In this document: one piece after another, positions 42,326-53,917 of the stretch
Position numbering within the stretch: position 1 is the first letter of the stretch
Layout of the letters: every line of letters starts with the position of its first letter
Assembly (NCBI GenBank): GCA_903772945.1
Contig: CAICTM010000133.1
Span: 1-64,000 of the forward strand
DNA from: Seminavis robusta
Lineage: Eukaryota > Bacillariophyta > Bacillariophyceae > Naviculales > Naviculaceae
Direction of reading: 5' to 3'
Length of the DNA: 64,000 bases
The notes under the pieces: generated by a model
The model's database searches: none
The model's input: only the letters and a program-made list of their open reading frames with translations
What the model was told of the DNA's origin: nothing
Position numbers and translations under genes: made by a program

Positions 42326-45006
42326 ATGAGTTCCAATGATGATTCTGACGGTTATTGCGAGAATCATTCCGAAATCCACGAGACAAATGATGAAGGAATG
42401 GCCAGAGCCAACAAGGCAGAGATAACCGAAAACATGGATTCAATGGTTCCTTCCATGAATGATGACATGAAGAAAGGATTGTCCGTATTCGAAGAAGATC
42501 TCGAAGCGAAAAACCGAGTTGCCGCCAGAGGAGCACCCGCCAAGGCGCTGAAAAGGGGAACTGACGAAGAAAACAGTACCGTTGCAATCGGTAAAGGCCA
42601 ACCAAAGGCTGCCAAAGCGCTAATTTCAGCACAAGAAGACGTTGTTCTTCGTGATCTCACGTTGACAGAGACCGACAACAAGAAGATTCTTACCGCCGAA
42701 GAGGGCAGTGGGTCCCCCTTTGACCCCAACGGCGACATCATGCCCATACCGACACAACTTCGGCGACAAAACGCGGATGTGGAAGCCCTCCCGGGTGCCT
42801 ATGCAGCGGGCACTCCTGGATTGCCCATAACCAGACAGGTAGAGCTACAACTCTCACTCGTCGGTGCCGCTGCTCGTGCTCAGAGTGAGGAGAACGTGAA
42901 CCAGGCAAGCTTCCATGGCACGGACAGCAAAAGTAGCGGATTATCTTGTGCTCCGTCTAGTACGGCAAATTTGGCTGTGGCAAATTTGGTAACCGAGATC
43001 AATATCAGTCAATTGCCAGCTGCAGAACCAGATGTTGGCGAAATGGACGAGATCAGAAGGGAACGACGCAACACGACAAACAAGTATTTGTTGGCTGGAA
43101 CCCTTGTCGGCATTTTCATCCTGGTTGTGATTGGAATCATCCTCGCCGTAGTATTTGCAAGGCCAACTGATGACGACAGCATCGATCTGTCTTTATCTTA
43201 TTCCGACCAAAACGGGCGGCTGACTAAAGAAGAGTATATGTCGTCCTTGCTGCCGGATGAAACGGTGGCTAAAATTGACATTGATGCCGTCAAAACAAAC
43301 GCAACAGACACAACACCCCAAACCAAAGCATTTCTCTGGTCCCTCAACGACCCAAATTTTGAATCTTATGAAGGATGGCAACTTGTGCAGCGCTTTGCAT
43401 TGGTGTGCTTTTTCTATTCCACCGGTGGTGACACTAGCTGGTATGAAAAGGGCAACTGGCTCAGCTATTCAATTGATGAGTACAAGTGGTATTACAACAG
43501 TGTATTCCAGACAAGCTACTTCCAGAATCTCTAAACTGGTTCAATCCATACAACCTTGTGGAGGAAACCAGCGTTGAACTGAATCATGCATGGATGGCCA
43601 ACAACAGCTTGACAGGCCCACTTCCACTAGAATTCTTCTTGTTGACGTCTCTGAGGTACGTAGGTTACAGTAGCTTGTGTTGATATCGGTATCAGAAACG
43701 GTGTACACATTAGCAACTGCTCATCACTTGTTCTGTAAGGTCAATTGATCTGACCGATAACCCAGGTCTAACTGGGACCATATCCTCTAAGATTGGTAAC
43801 CTGCACCGCCTTGAAGCTGTTTCTGTTGCTCGATGCAGTCTACATGGTACCCTTCCCACGGAGCTAGGCAGACTTGACAACCTCCTTGCGTTGAGTGCAC
43901 AGAACATACATCTCTCAGGGGCTGTGCCAAGTGAACTTGGGCTACTTAACACCTTATTCCTTGACTTTGGTGGCTCAGAACTCACAGGACAACTGCCATC
44001 AGAGATTGGGCTCAATACTAACCCATCAATAGTGGGGTTTTGGGGCAATGCATTGACCGGAACAATCCCTACAGAACTTGGTCAACTCACATCAAATTTT
44101 CTAGATCTTTCAGGGAACCAACTCACCGGCTTGCTTCCATCAGAGCTTGGCAATTTACTGCGCAACCTTGTCACATTCAGCCAGAAGTATGTTGATATAA
44201 TGGAGGAGTTGATTCCTGGCATTGACAGGAAATTTGTTCTGGATATCATCTTGCAAGCAGCTCTGGAAAATTCAAACAATGCAATCTTACTTGGCAACAA
44301 CCAGCTATCAGGAACCATTCCAACGGAACTTGGAAACTTTGATGATGTACAAGTCGTGAGCCTGACTAGGTAAGCTGTGCTCTGCTTGACTCGCCAACCC
44401 ATGAGTGCTTTCTGTTGACCTTGTCCGCCGTCAGCTAGTGTTGCTTTCATCTGGCAACATATTTCTGTTGTGGTTGATCTGCTGTCATTATGAATTGCTG
44501 GTCCTGTCAAACACTTTTTATAAGGACGTGGACTCACTGAGAGGTTGCTCACTCCTGCCCCACAATGCAACTCCAGGAATGCCTTAACTGGGACCATTCC
44601 CACTGAGCTTGGTAGGTTGACAGGACTCGAAAATTTGGTGCTTTCGAGGAACTCATTGACCGGCCAAATGCCAACAGAAGCAGGACTATTAACAAACCTG
44701 AAAACCATGGAGTTGGCTTATAACCAGATCATTGGTCCCATTCCCTCCGAGGTTGGACTTTTGTCTAGTCTGCAGATGCTTTCATTGCAATCCAATTTTC
44801 TGACAGGAACAATCCCAGTGGAGGTGGGCTCATTGACTGCAGCAAATGGATCATTGCTGGGTTTGAGAATATGGTCAAGTGGCCTCAGTGGAAGAGTTCC
44901 AGATTCTCTCTGCTCATTGGGAAAATGGAATGAGTCACTGTTACACGGCCTGGAATTTTCCTGCAATGGTGTTCTTTGTGGATGCAGTTGGTGTCCTTGT
45001 GGCTAG
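42326..45006 (+). CDS. Leucine-rich-repeat single-pass membrane protein (diatom receptor-like)
   Basis: Exons 42326-43655, 43740-44369 and 44577-45006; introns GT-AG. ATG at 42326. A ~250-residue acidic, low-complexity cytosolic part is followed by one membrane segment (LLAGTLVGIFILVVIGIILAVVFA) and then the diatom-typical cap before the LRRs (WQLVQRFALVCFFYSTGG, WLSYSIDEYKWYYN). At least eight plant-type LRRs follow (LTGTIPTELGQL, LSGTIPTELGNF, LTGQMPTEAGLL, IIGPIPSEVGLL, LTGTIPVEVGSL), ending in a Cys-rich cap (CNGVLCGCSWCPC). There is no kinase domain. The likely role is a surface binding or recognition protein. Near 43491 the frame slips by one base (YYNS to CIPDKLLPESL), and the exon sum is one base short. 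With it the protein is about 796 aa. Confidence 0.82.
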
Positions 45007-45313
45007 CTAGCTGGGCATAGTAACAAGCAACCCACACAATTTGAAACTTGTACAGAGTACAATCTGATCATCCAGTTCTGTTGGCTCAGGCTGCTTGCCA
45101 GCACTATGCATACCGGTATGTTCCTGTTCTGTCAATGCAGCAAAAAGTGAGAGTGTTAAATATTTGACAGAGACGGGTCGCCTGTTCTCATTGCCTGGTA
45201 GAGCCAAACAATCACCACGTTCAATGACTCGACGGTGTAAATCCTTGAAAATGTGAGCGCAAACGATTTACCAATGTGAGTCTTGTGTTGTCCTATAATA
45301 TTATTAATTATAT
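45007..45313. other. Intergenic before the first MITE
   Basis: This is the 3' flank of the LRR gene. No other feature was seen apart from an ATAT that becomes the MITE target duplication at its right end. Confidence 0.4.
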
Positions 45314-45978
45314 TTAACGCTCGGAGTCCCAGAATCTGGGAGTGGGTCTCCCAGATTTTGGGAGTCATCACTCCCAAAATCTGGGAGACCCCACTCCCAG
45401 AATCTGGGAGTCACCCCTGCGCAGCGAACTCGATACCTCTACCAGTACGACTGTACCTTTACTCTATGGTTGATGGTTGATGAGTCTGCCATCATGTACA
45501 AAGGAGGTTCTGTGAACCGGAATCGAAGAAGACGGCTGTCGAGGCGTCCCTTGTTGCATTAGTAGTAGTCGCTTGTTGTTTCATTAACCGTAGAGTCGTC
45601 GTCGCTCCGTCGTGGTAGAGGAGGCGTCATGGTGGCTCCGATTGATCGCTCCGTGGAAGAAGAAGAAGAAGAAGAAGACCGATCGCCGAACGGCTGCCGC
45701 TGCCACTACCGGTAGCCAAGCAAGAGGAGCCTGTCATGGTGGTGAGTAGTAGCCTTTGTAAGAGGAGAGCCGCTTAAAGGAGTAGCATCATCTTGATAGA
45801 GTAAATTCAAAGGCATCGATTTTCCTGGAAGACAGGATATTCAGGTAGATGCGGGAATAAAATAGAAATCTGACCCAATATTTACCACACCTACCAGTAG
45901 AGACTCCCAGAATCTGGGAGTGGGGTCTCCCAGATTTTGGGAGTGGGGTCTCCCAGATTGTGGGACTCCGAGCGTTAA
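45314..45978 (+). mobile_element. Palindrome-rich MITE, copy 1 (665 bp)
   Basis: The terminal inverted repeats begin TTAACGCTCGGAGTCCCA on the left, with the reverse complement on the right. They are flanked by the direct repeat ATAT (45310-45313 and 45979-45982), a 4-bp target duplication. Inside the ends lie arrays of short palindromes TCCCAGAATCTGGGA or variants, four on the left and three on the right, separated by GTGGGGTC-like spacers. The core has no coding capacity and includes a GAA microsatellite. It is a non-autonomous DNA transposon of unassigned superfamily. The second copy lies inverted 147 bp away. Confidence 0.85.
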
Positions 45979-46125
45979 ATATAAGTGCGAAACCGGTACG
46001 ATGACCCTATTTAAGGCTTAGAGAAAGTGAACTGGTGCTATCCAATAATTAACGTTTGTGGTAAGGTTATTCAAGGATTTAACAACTCCAACTCAATTTC
46101 AACTCTTTGGGTGTGGAAGATGTGT

Positions 46126-46712
46126 TTAACGCTCGGAGTCCCAAAATCTGGGAGACCCCACTCCCAAAATCTGGGAGACCCCACTCCCAGATTCTGGGAG
46201 TCTCTACTGGTAGGTGTGGTAAATATTGGGTCAGATTTCTATTTTATTCCCGCATCTACCTGAATATCCTGTCTTCCAGGAAAATCGATGCCTTTGAATT
46301 TACTCTATCAAGATGATGCTATATCCTCTTTACAGCGGCTGCTCCTCTTAACAAAGGCTACTACTCACCACCATCACAGGCTCCTCTTGCTTGGCTACCG
46401 GTAGTGGCAGCGGCAGCCGTTCGGCGATCGGTCTTCTTCTTCCACGGAGCGATCAATCGGAGCGACCATGACGCCTCCTCTACCACGACGGAGCGACGAC
46501 GACTCTACGGTTAATGAAACAACAAGCGACTACTACTAATGCAACAAGGGACGCCTCGACAGCCGTCTTCTTCGATTCCGGTTCAACAGAACCTCCTTTG
46601 TACATGATGGCAGACTCATCAACCATCAACCATAGAGTAAAGGTACAGTCGTACTGGTAGAGGTATCGAGTTCGCAGGGGTGACTCCCAGATTCTGGGAC
46701 TCCGAGCGTTAA
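46126..46712 (-). mobile_element. Palindrome-rich MITE, copy 2 (587 bp), inverted
   Basis: Same element as at 45314, in opposite orientation, with the same TTAACGCTCGGAG ends. The GTGT direct repeats at 46122-46125 and 46713-46716 differ from those of copy 1, showing an independent insertion. It has lost several of the terminal palindromes, with only one left at one end, and has small internal differences. It ends about 150 bp upstream of the DUF4116-type gene start and may supply part of its promoter, which is inference. Confidence 0.85.
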
Positions 46713-46861
46713 GTGTGGACGTGTGGACGTGTGAACGTGTGACACCAAGAAATAAATGCGAAAGCAGTGTATCCACGACTGCAAACCCAGATCACGAACC
46801 AACCTCCGAGAGAAACAATCCAAAAACAAAAATACTGCAGTATTGGGAAAGCAAGACGACA

Positions 46862-48691
46862 ATGATACTACATATAGGACAAGAACCCCACCGTCCGAGC
46901 ATCTTCGAAAGGGCGAAGCATGCTTTGCAGATGTGGATGCTTTCCCGATGGTATCAGCTCCGACTTACCAAAGCTGACTGGATTGAGCTCCTGGACTGTC
47001 GTGCCAACTACGCAAAAAATAACTACCAAAGTGACTTCCTTCATTTCCGTATTTTGCCGCCCACGTCCCTCCTGAGAGATCGAGACTTTGTATTGGAGCT
47101 GATGCCCAAGAATGGCTATGCATATCGCTACATTCATGGGTCGCTGAAAAGGGACAAGGAAGTCGTCAAGGCAGTTGTAGCTGGTGGGTATTACGACGGA
47201 AGGAGCGACTTGTCCGACCAACAGAAAGATGATCCAGAGATTATGTTCGCGGCAGTGCAACATTCAGGCGGGGCTCTTGGGTATGCCTCCCCGCGCCTTC
47301 GAGACGATCCCAGGGTGGTGTTGGCGGCGGTGCAGAACTGTGGAATCGCGATGCGTTGGGCCTCGGATCGCCTGAAGAATGACCCCACCATTGTGATGGA
47401 GGCTGTTCAAAGTTCTTCAATTGCCTTGGAGTCAGCATCCAAGGCTCTGAAGGATAACCCACAAGTGGTCCTGGCTGCTGTTACATCCGTCCGCTGCGAG
47501 TTCAAGAGCAAAGGGCTCGTTTTAAAGCATGCATCCGAAAGGCTCCAAGCGGACCCAGAACTTGTCTCGGCAGCATTGGATTACGGCATGACGTTGGGAG
47601 GGGTAGTAGAAGGGTGACGAGGGCGACGAGACATTGTACTATGTGCTGCGAAGTATGATCCCGTGGCATTGGAAAGCGCTCATCCTCAGTTACTAGACGA
47701 CAAAGAGATTGTTGCAACTGCCATCGCATGCAATCCCATTCAACTGCGATTGGTGCCCGACCGCCTGCGAGACGACTACGAGATTGTCAAGACGGCCGTC
47801 TTGAGGGGTGGATCTGCCATTAGATATGCATCTAGTCGCCTCAAGAATGATCGGAGGTCGACCGAGATGGCTTTGTCCAATTTTCCCTTTGCTTTGGAGT
47901 TTGTGGCGCCCCAGTTCCAAGCAGACGAAAGCTTGGTCCGACAGTGCATCCAAAAGAGCGGCGGAACGCTTCAATATGCCTCAGCAGACTTGCGGGCCCG
48001 CCGAGACCTTGTTCGTTTGGCGGTAGAGAACGACGGCAACGCGATTGCCTTTGCCACTGAGCGGCTCAGGGCTGATAGAGAGATTGCAAGATTGGCCTTC
48101 GCCAAGCCAGACGAAACGGGGTTTGGCAACTCAGCTCTGGGGTGTCTTTCCAAGAAGCTCCAGGATGACTATGAAACTGTCCTCGCCGCTGTATCCGTGG
48201 ATGGCGAGAACCTGCAGTATGCTTCCCACCGGCTGAAGAACGATCCTTTCATCGTTGCGGCTGGACTGAAAAGCGGAAGGTTCGCCGAAAAGCCTCAAGT
48301 CACTGTGTTTCCAGACAGAGAAGGACGTAACAGGCCTTGTGATGGCTGGATCGGAATGACACTTTGGGCCAAGCTGAATGCTGCGATTGATTTTTTGCGC
48401 CGACAAACGGATGGTGGTGCTGCGGATATTGAACAGCTGATAGACGAGCGAGTGGGGGCGTACGACGAAAAGGAGAGGCTTCTACATCACCTCCTGTCCT
48501 CCTTTCCGGGTGATGTTGGCGTTTGCATCGCGGGCTATCTGCCCAAAAATGATTTAGACAGCAACCTTTACGAATGTTTGCCGGTGATCCGAGCCTACCA
48601 TGATCAATTTGGAAAAGAGACCCAACACCAAGCCGCTACTAGGCCATTTGCAATCTTGGAGAACGTATACCTGGAGCTTTGGCGGAACTGA
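46862..48691 (+). CDS. DUF4116-type repeat protein with an in-frame TGA
   Basis: One continuous frame of 610 codons from ATG 46862, with a single TGA at codon 252 (47615-47617). The body is a series of ~50-residue helical repeats of the DUF4116 type (DPEIMFAAVQHSGGALGYAS, DPRVVLAAVQNCGIAMRWAS, NDPTIVMEAVQSSSIALES, RDLVRLAVENDGNAIAFAT, YETVLAAVSVDGENLQYAS). These repeats continue in the same frame after the TGA. The first ~90 residues are a non-repeat basic helical region, and the last ~110 have a different composition. Function is unknown; such repeats are frequent in protists and giant viruses and are presumed protein-binding. The TGA region (VVEG-stop-RGRRD) also reads as slightly altered spacing, so a local error is possible. 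Confidence 0.75.
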
Positions 48692-49245
48692 TGCGTTGAC
48701 GCAAAAGGAACTGAAGATGCGGCCCGAACGATGACATTTCCTTTTGGACTTTGAACTAGTCTACCTACCATTTGGAATCCAGCGCGGAGAGGGGATTTGG
48801 AGGCCACTGTACCGGTATGGTCAAGTCTCCGTATTCATCCTAGCTATCTGGCTACCGTAGGAATTGAAATAACTCTTCAAGTTAGTCTATTGATACCATT
48901 CAGATAGGTTTGACAATCCGGGTGTTGCTTTAACTGGCTCCACGGGTGGTACCGTACGTACCGGTACGGCTAGCAGAAGACCATTTCTTTACAGTTTTAC
49001 TGGTTTACTCCAACCACATTATTATTGCACGACCACAACCGCACACCCATCTCGCCCATCTCCCCAGCGACCAGTGACAACAGACAAGTCTGCCGAAAAG
49101 GATCGAACACTACCAGTACCGGTAGCTAGCAACAACAGCAACAACAGAAGCCTCCAAGTGTGCTACTACCACAGGATCTACCTCTGCCGGAATATTCCTT
49201 TTTGTAATTGGCGGACGCAGCGACGTGAAACACAATCCCAGCATC
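48692..49245. other. Intergenic with TACCGGTA motifs
   Basis: No gene. GTACCGTACGTACCGGTACGGCTAGC-like sequence at about 48951-48976 and CAGTACCGGTAGCTAGC at 49112-49129 are strong examples of the dispersed palindromes. This is the promoter side of the cyclophilin gene. Confidence 0.45.
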
Positions 49246-50274
49246 ATGCAAGCAGGAGGTGGTAGTGGCCCGGATCCAGCTGTGATGGCTGCCATCGAAC
49301 GGGGCAATGCAGTGGTTTTTCTAGATGTAGCAATGGGAGAGGGAGATGCCATGTCACCACTGGGTAGGATCAAGTTGGAGCTTTTCGTAAATGATGTGAG
49401 TGAGCATTAGTTTGACCTTTTCGTTTTGCTGTCTCTACTCGACTCATCCATCTCTGACTGCCTCTTGATTGACCTGACTCAGTGCCCCAAAACAACCGCC
49501 AATTTCAAGGCATTCTGTACAGGTGAACACATGGAGAATGCTCAACCAATTGGCTACAAAGACTCATCCTTCCACCGGGTAGGTTCATTGATTGATTGTT
49601 GCCACGAGAGCTACTTTCGCCGTATCCAGTGACGAGTCCATCATGCGGTCTACTTGCTCCTTTGACTGACGTCCGTCGATAATGATGAGTCTTGTTGATC
49701 AAAATCAATGTTGTGACCATGGGCTAAAGATACTCATCTATTGTCTTTTCCTTCTCCAATAGGTCATCAAGGGATTCATGGTACAGGTATGTACTTCTTT
49801 TTCGTGGATGCAGCCTGGATTGGAGATGTAACTCGTTTTACTAACGATTCGATCCTTGATGTCCCCACCATGCAGGGCGGTGATTTCATCAACAACGACG
49901 GAACTGGTTCCAAATCCATCTATGGAACCGCAAACTTTGCAGATGAAAACTTTTTGCACAAACATGACAAGCCAGGAGTGCTGAGCTCAGCCAATTCTGG
50001 ACCCAATACAAAGTAAGTCTGTTTGTTTGTATCGGCTGGAGAAGCAATGTTGTGGAAGAAGTTAATGGTGTTTAATTTACTGACTTTCTCCTTCAGTGGT
50101 TGCCAGTTCTTCATTACCTGTGCAAAGGCAGATTGGCTGGACGGAAAGCATGTTGTCTTTGGCAAAGTCTTGGATGCCCCATCAATGCTCACTGTCCGAA
50201 AGTGTGAAGCAGCACCGGTCCATGGAGACAAACCGAGAATGCCTCTTCGAATAGTGCAGTGCGGCGAGCTCTAA
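49246..50274 (+). CDS. PPIH: Cyclophilin (peptidyl-prolyl isomerase), PPIH type, 5 exons
   Basis: Exons 49246-49395, 49483-49578, 49763-49786, 49876-50012 and 50097-50274 give an intact 194-aa frame with GT-AG introns. The third exon is only 24 nt (VIKGFMVQ). Catalytic and cyclosporin-site residues are present: FHR (Arg), GFMVQGGDF (Phe, Met, Gln), NSGPNTNGCQFFIT (Asn, Gln, Phe) and [10 protein letters not shown] (Trp, His). [24 protein letters not shown] and the ending RIVQCGEL closely follow the U4/U6-snRNP-associated cyclophilin PPIH rather than the cytosolic CypA. In other eukaryotes that protein binds Prp4/Prp18 and helps tri-snRNP assembly. The first ~25 residues are a short Gly-rich extension. 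Confidence 0.93.
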
Positions 50275-50590
50275 TGTAAAAATAATTCAACTGTGAGTGT
50301 ATGGCTGTTATGGGGTGGTCTCGGACTTCACTTCGAGACCGGTGTAAACAAAGTTAGTGGTCGGCAGTTGTTGTGACTTCTGGATGTTGCCCTCTTGTTA
50401 CAAAGCGCCGTTGGTCGGCCTTGATGTATTGATACCAACATCTATCTGGAGCTCTATCTGGTCGCATGTTCTTGTGTTGTCGTCGTCGGAGGAGGAGCAA
50501 CTAGTTTGATCTTCCCATGTAGCCAGTTGTATGGAAAATGGAGGCAGAAGCAAGAATGGGAAGTACTGTAGAACGGCCATTGCGTGCCAC
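50275..50590. other. Intergenic between convergent genes
   Basis: A 316-bp shared 3' flank with no gene. Both neighbouring genes end here. Confidence 0.4.
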
Positions 50591-53500
50591 CTAATCTCGA
50601 AGAATTCGAGCAAGTTCCCTTGAAAACGCGTCCTTCTCGCATGGGAATGGCTTGAACAGGAAGCTGTTCGCCCCATTCTCGAGGAAACCCTCTTCCATAT
50701 CGTTTGCAGACAACCCACAGATACGAGCCTCCACTCCTTGAGCTCTCAGGGCTCGAACTGTTTCGGTTCCAAGCAGCTGTTTCTCGACACTTGCCATGCT
50801 GAAATGAAAGGACGTGGAATGAGACGCAGTTGTTAGGAACGCACAGGCATGGCGACGCAGTTGTTGGCTGCGCGTCTCATAAAAGTTACTTACTACTGGT
50901 CGATGAAGATGATGTCGTACTCGTTGGATTTGCACATGTGCAGGCTGTTGTGCATAGACGGCAAATATGAGGAGTCGACGTCGTATTCTCAAAGCTACTG
51001 TTCGGGAACTTACGCTGTTTCCCCGTTGGATGCTTCTTCCACATGCCAACCAGCGGCAATTCGTTTAATGGCTCTCATGAAGAGCCGTCTGATGATCAAG
51101 TCGTCGTCTGATACGAGCACCGAAAAGTGGTTAGACTGACTGATGACTACAAGAACAAGCAAACAATCCCAGTGCTTTGCGCTGTACTCACCAACAAAGA
51201 GAACTCTCAGTTCATTTGGAAGTTGCACGGGCTCCGGTTCTTCCTGGGCCAAGTTTTCAGCGTCAGTTATCGAAGGAGCCTCTTCATCTGTCAAGTGTCG
51301 GCTGGATTGCTGCGGCGACGACTCTTCACCTGTTGCATCATGCGCATCATCCGGGGTTTCCATTGGGCCAGATCCCATATCAATGATAAACCTAGTGCCC
51401 GGGCATCCCTCGATGCCAGTATCAAAACTCTCGTCCAACCAAATGTCTCCTCCCAAAAGGCAAGAAAGATGCTTACACAGGCAAAGGCCGATACCGGTAC
51501 CTGATACACAAGCGAAAGAATAAGGACAGAATCCCGTTAGCGAATTGCATAAGTACATGTAGGTGAGAAACGGCACAACACCCTTTGAAGCAGCTGTTTA
51601 CGTGCCTTGGTTCAGCAGATCTAGAGATTCTTGGAACTTTTGAAAGAGTCTCCCTCTCTTCTCTTGTGGAATGCCCGGGCCCGAGTCTTCGACGTATATT
51701 CGTACGTTTCCACCTCCCTCTGGCACCTCTGCACGCAGCCGAATAAACCCCTGCGTGACGAATTTCGTCGCATTGATGCTGAGATTTAGCACAACTTGTT
51801 TCAAACGCATGCGATCCGTGTTGCAGACCAGATTGTGGGGACACTCCAACTGGACCTTGACCTTGCTTCCACGAAGATGGAGGATGGCCGCCACAGGCTG
51901 CAGTACATCCTGCCTCAAATCAGTGGGTGCTTTGGTGATTTTCATCTGCTTGTCGGCTGCTCTGTGCATATCCAGCATGTTTCGCAGGAGCTGCACAACA
52001 AGTCGAGGCAATCTCCAGCGTCAGTGAATGTTCCTTCCAAGCAAAAGTTGGATATTGCTTCCATGGCCAGCAGCAGCACGTACCTCGTTGATGAACTGGA
52101 GACTGGCATCAACAATGGCCACATCCTCTCGGAGACGATGTCGTGTATCCTCTGTACTCTCTGTTTCTTTGGTTGCCGCCGACACGAAACTGAGAGCCGT
52201 AATGGCAGAACACAACGGATTGCGTACCTCTTCAAGAAACAAAATCACGTTGAGATGCATGTATGTTGTACGAAAGCTTTGACGTTCAACGCGCTCTACT
52301 GTACCCAGACTGACTGTACCAGGTACCGACTAACTCACCGTGTGCAATGTATTCGTTTAACTGTCGTTCTGCTCGAGCTTGTTGCCGTGCGGTCTCCAGA
52401 ATGATGCGTGCCTTTTCCGATTCCATTGATGCCTTCATCTTTTGCATTTGTAGCATTCGTCCCATGTTGGTGTAGAACCAAATGGCCAATAGAATGCTGG
52501 CAATGAAGATCATGGTCCCTCCCAAAATGACAAAGACCAAATTGTCTTGGAACGTTCCTGGTTGTGCCGTGACCGCCACAACCCACGTGCGATCGGCGAC
52601 TTGGATATCTAGTTCTTCAAATCTCGTGGCGGCCTCTTGGAGCGTAACGAGGTCGATATCGGCGACGAAGTCGAGTGCGACCGTGCCATTCTCATGGACA
52701 TAGATATCGGCGCCTCCCATAAAGGTGGGGTTGGTGGAATCGTCGGTGGAATCATAAATGGTGACCGAGATACTGACGGAAGCATCCTGCGCGGCTTCCT
52801 GGAGCAGATCCGGCACGCGGACTGCAATGGAGGACAGGACGGTGGGCTTTGCATTCTCGGCCATGGAGGCGTACTTGACTCCAGGGTTGTAGGAGAGGAC
52901 ACTGTAAGCTGTGACCAATCAATACAACAATGCAACAACTTGTTAGAGAGATGTCAATATCATCATACAGTATTCACTCATCCATACAATACCGGTATCA
53001 TGCACGTGTTCTCATCCAATCTCACCATTCGGTTCCGTTTCTTGTGCTAGTCGAATCCGGTTGGTAACGATAGGTTTCCAAGTGGCCACTGCCCGATCAA
53101 TGGCTTGTTGTCTGGCTGGATGAGAGTATAGATCTAGATCTAGCGCTGCCTCGTTTCCCGCTACTGGTTCCATGTAATGGACAGGCCAATAACTGGGTTC
53201 TTGTACCATGGAAGCGACTTTGAGTCCTCCCGTTTCTTCATTGGGAACGAATCCCACAAATCCATTGTAATCTACTTTTGGGTAGTGCTCTGCGTAGTAC
53301 GCTCTTGATTCTTCCTCTAGACCCGCTCGATTGTCGTCCGTGACATTGGGGATCATTCCGACCGCCTTGAACTCCAATCCCCGCGAATTGACAGACTCGA
53401 TCAAAAGGGCAAATTTTTCGCGCGAACACAATCCCATTCGTCCGGCAATGGTGTCATGGTTGGTCTCGCTGAGCGGCGAAAAGCAAGATTCTTGAATCCA

Positions 53501-53917
53501 AAGACCAAACACTTCGTATTGATTCCACGCATTCTGAATGCTCTTGGTAATGTCCGTGGCGCGACGTTCGAACAAACTCTCTTGTTCGCGCTTGACGCTC
53601 ACAATGCCCATGCTGTAAAAGGCCACACTGGCAATGGCACCCACCAGCACAATCAAAGCGGTGAACATGGTACGACGCTTGGCCATGATGGACTGATTCG
53701 TATTGCTGCTGTTCTTGGCCCAAGCGGGGGGACTACTGTGTTGCTGCTGCTGCGTGGTCGTGTCGGGTAGAATCATCGTGTTGACTTGGCCCTTTTCCGC
53801 GGCGTCGAACGCAGAATCATCGTGGATGTTTGTGCTGTTGCCATTGGTGTTGTTGGTTGTTATGGCTGTCTTGGTAGTGACGGTGCTTAAAGAAGTCATC
53901 TTGGTCGAGCTGTCCAT
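50591..53917 (-). CDS. CHASE-domain hybrid histidine kinase with receiver domain, 8 exons
   Basis: Exons 53917-53026, 52908-52339, 52229-52084, 51990-51606, 51500-51192, 51107-51014, 50944-50897 and 50798-50591 sum exactly to 884 codons. Order: Ser/Thr-rich cytosolic N terminus; membrane segment FTALIVLVGAIASVAFYSM; extracellular CHASE-type sensor (~250 aa); second membrane segment FVILGGTMIFIASILLAIWF; helix; phosphoacceptor H-box NEYIAHEVRNPLCSA; ATP-binding N box (LNLSINATKF), G1 (VEDSGPGIP), F box (FQKFQES) and G2 (GTGIGL); receiver with DDD, phospho-Asp in IIFIDHMAS and KPFPC. Several key motifs are split by introns. The exon 4 donor is GC (CAAG/GCACGT) instead of GT. An extracellular ligand is implied but unknown. 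ATG 53917 gives the shortest N terminus containing the whole sensor. Confidence 0.88.

Noticed and set aside
45313-46713. Reading the MITE ends as TTAA target duplications (piggyBac type)
   Set aside because: Outside the TTAA of both copies lies a further matching 4-mer (ATAT in one, GTGT in the other). This makes a 4-bp duplication with TTAACGC as part of the element the better explanation.
45300-46720. CRISPR-like array in the short palindromic repeats
   Set aside because: Spacers are not unique and the repeats lie at the two ends of a transposon. The DNA is eukaryotic.
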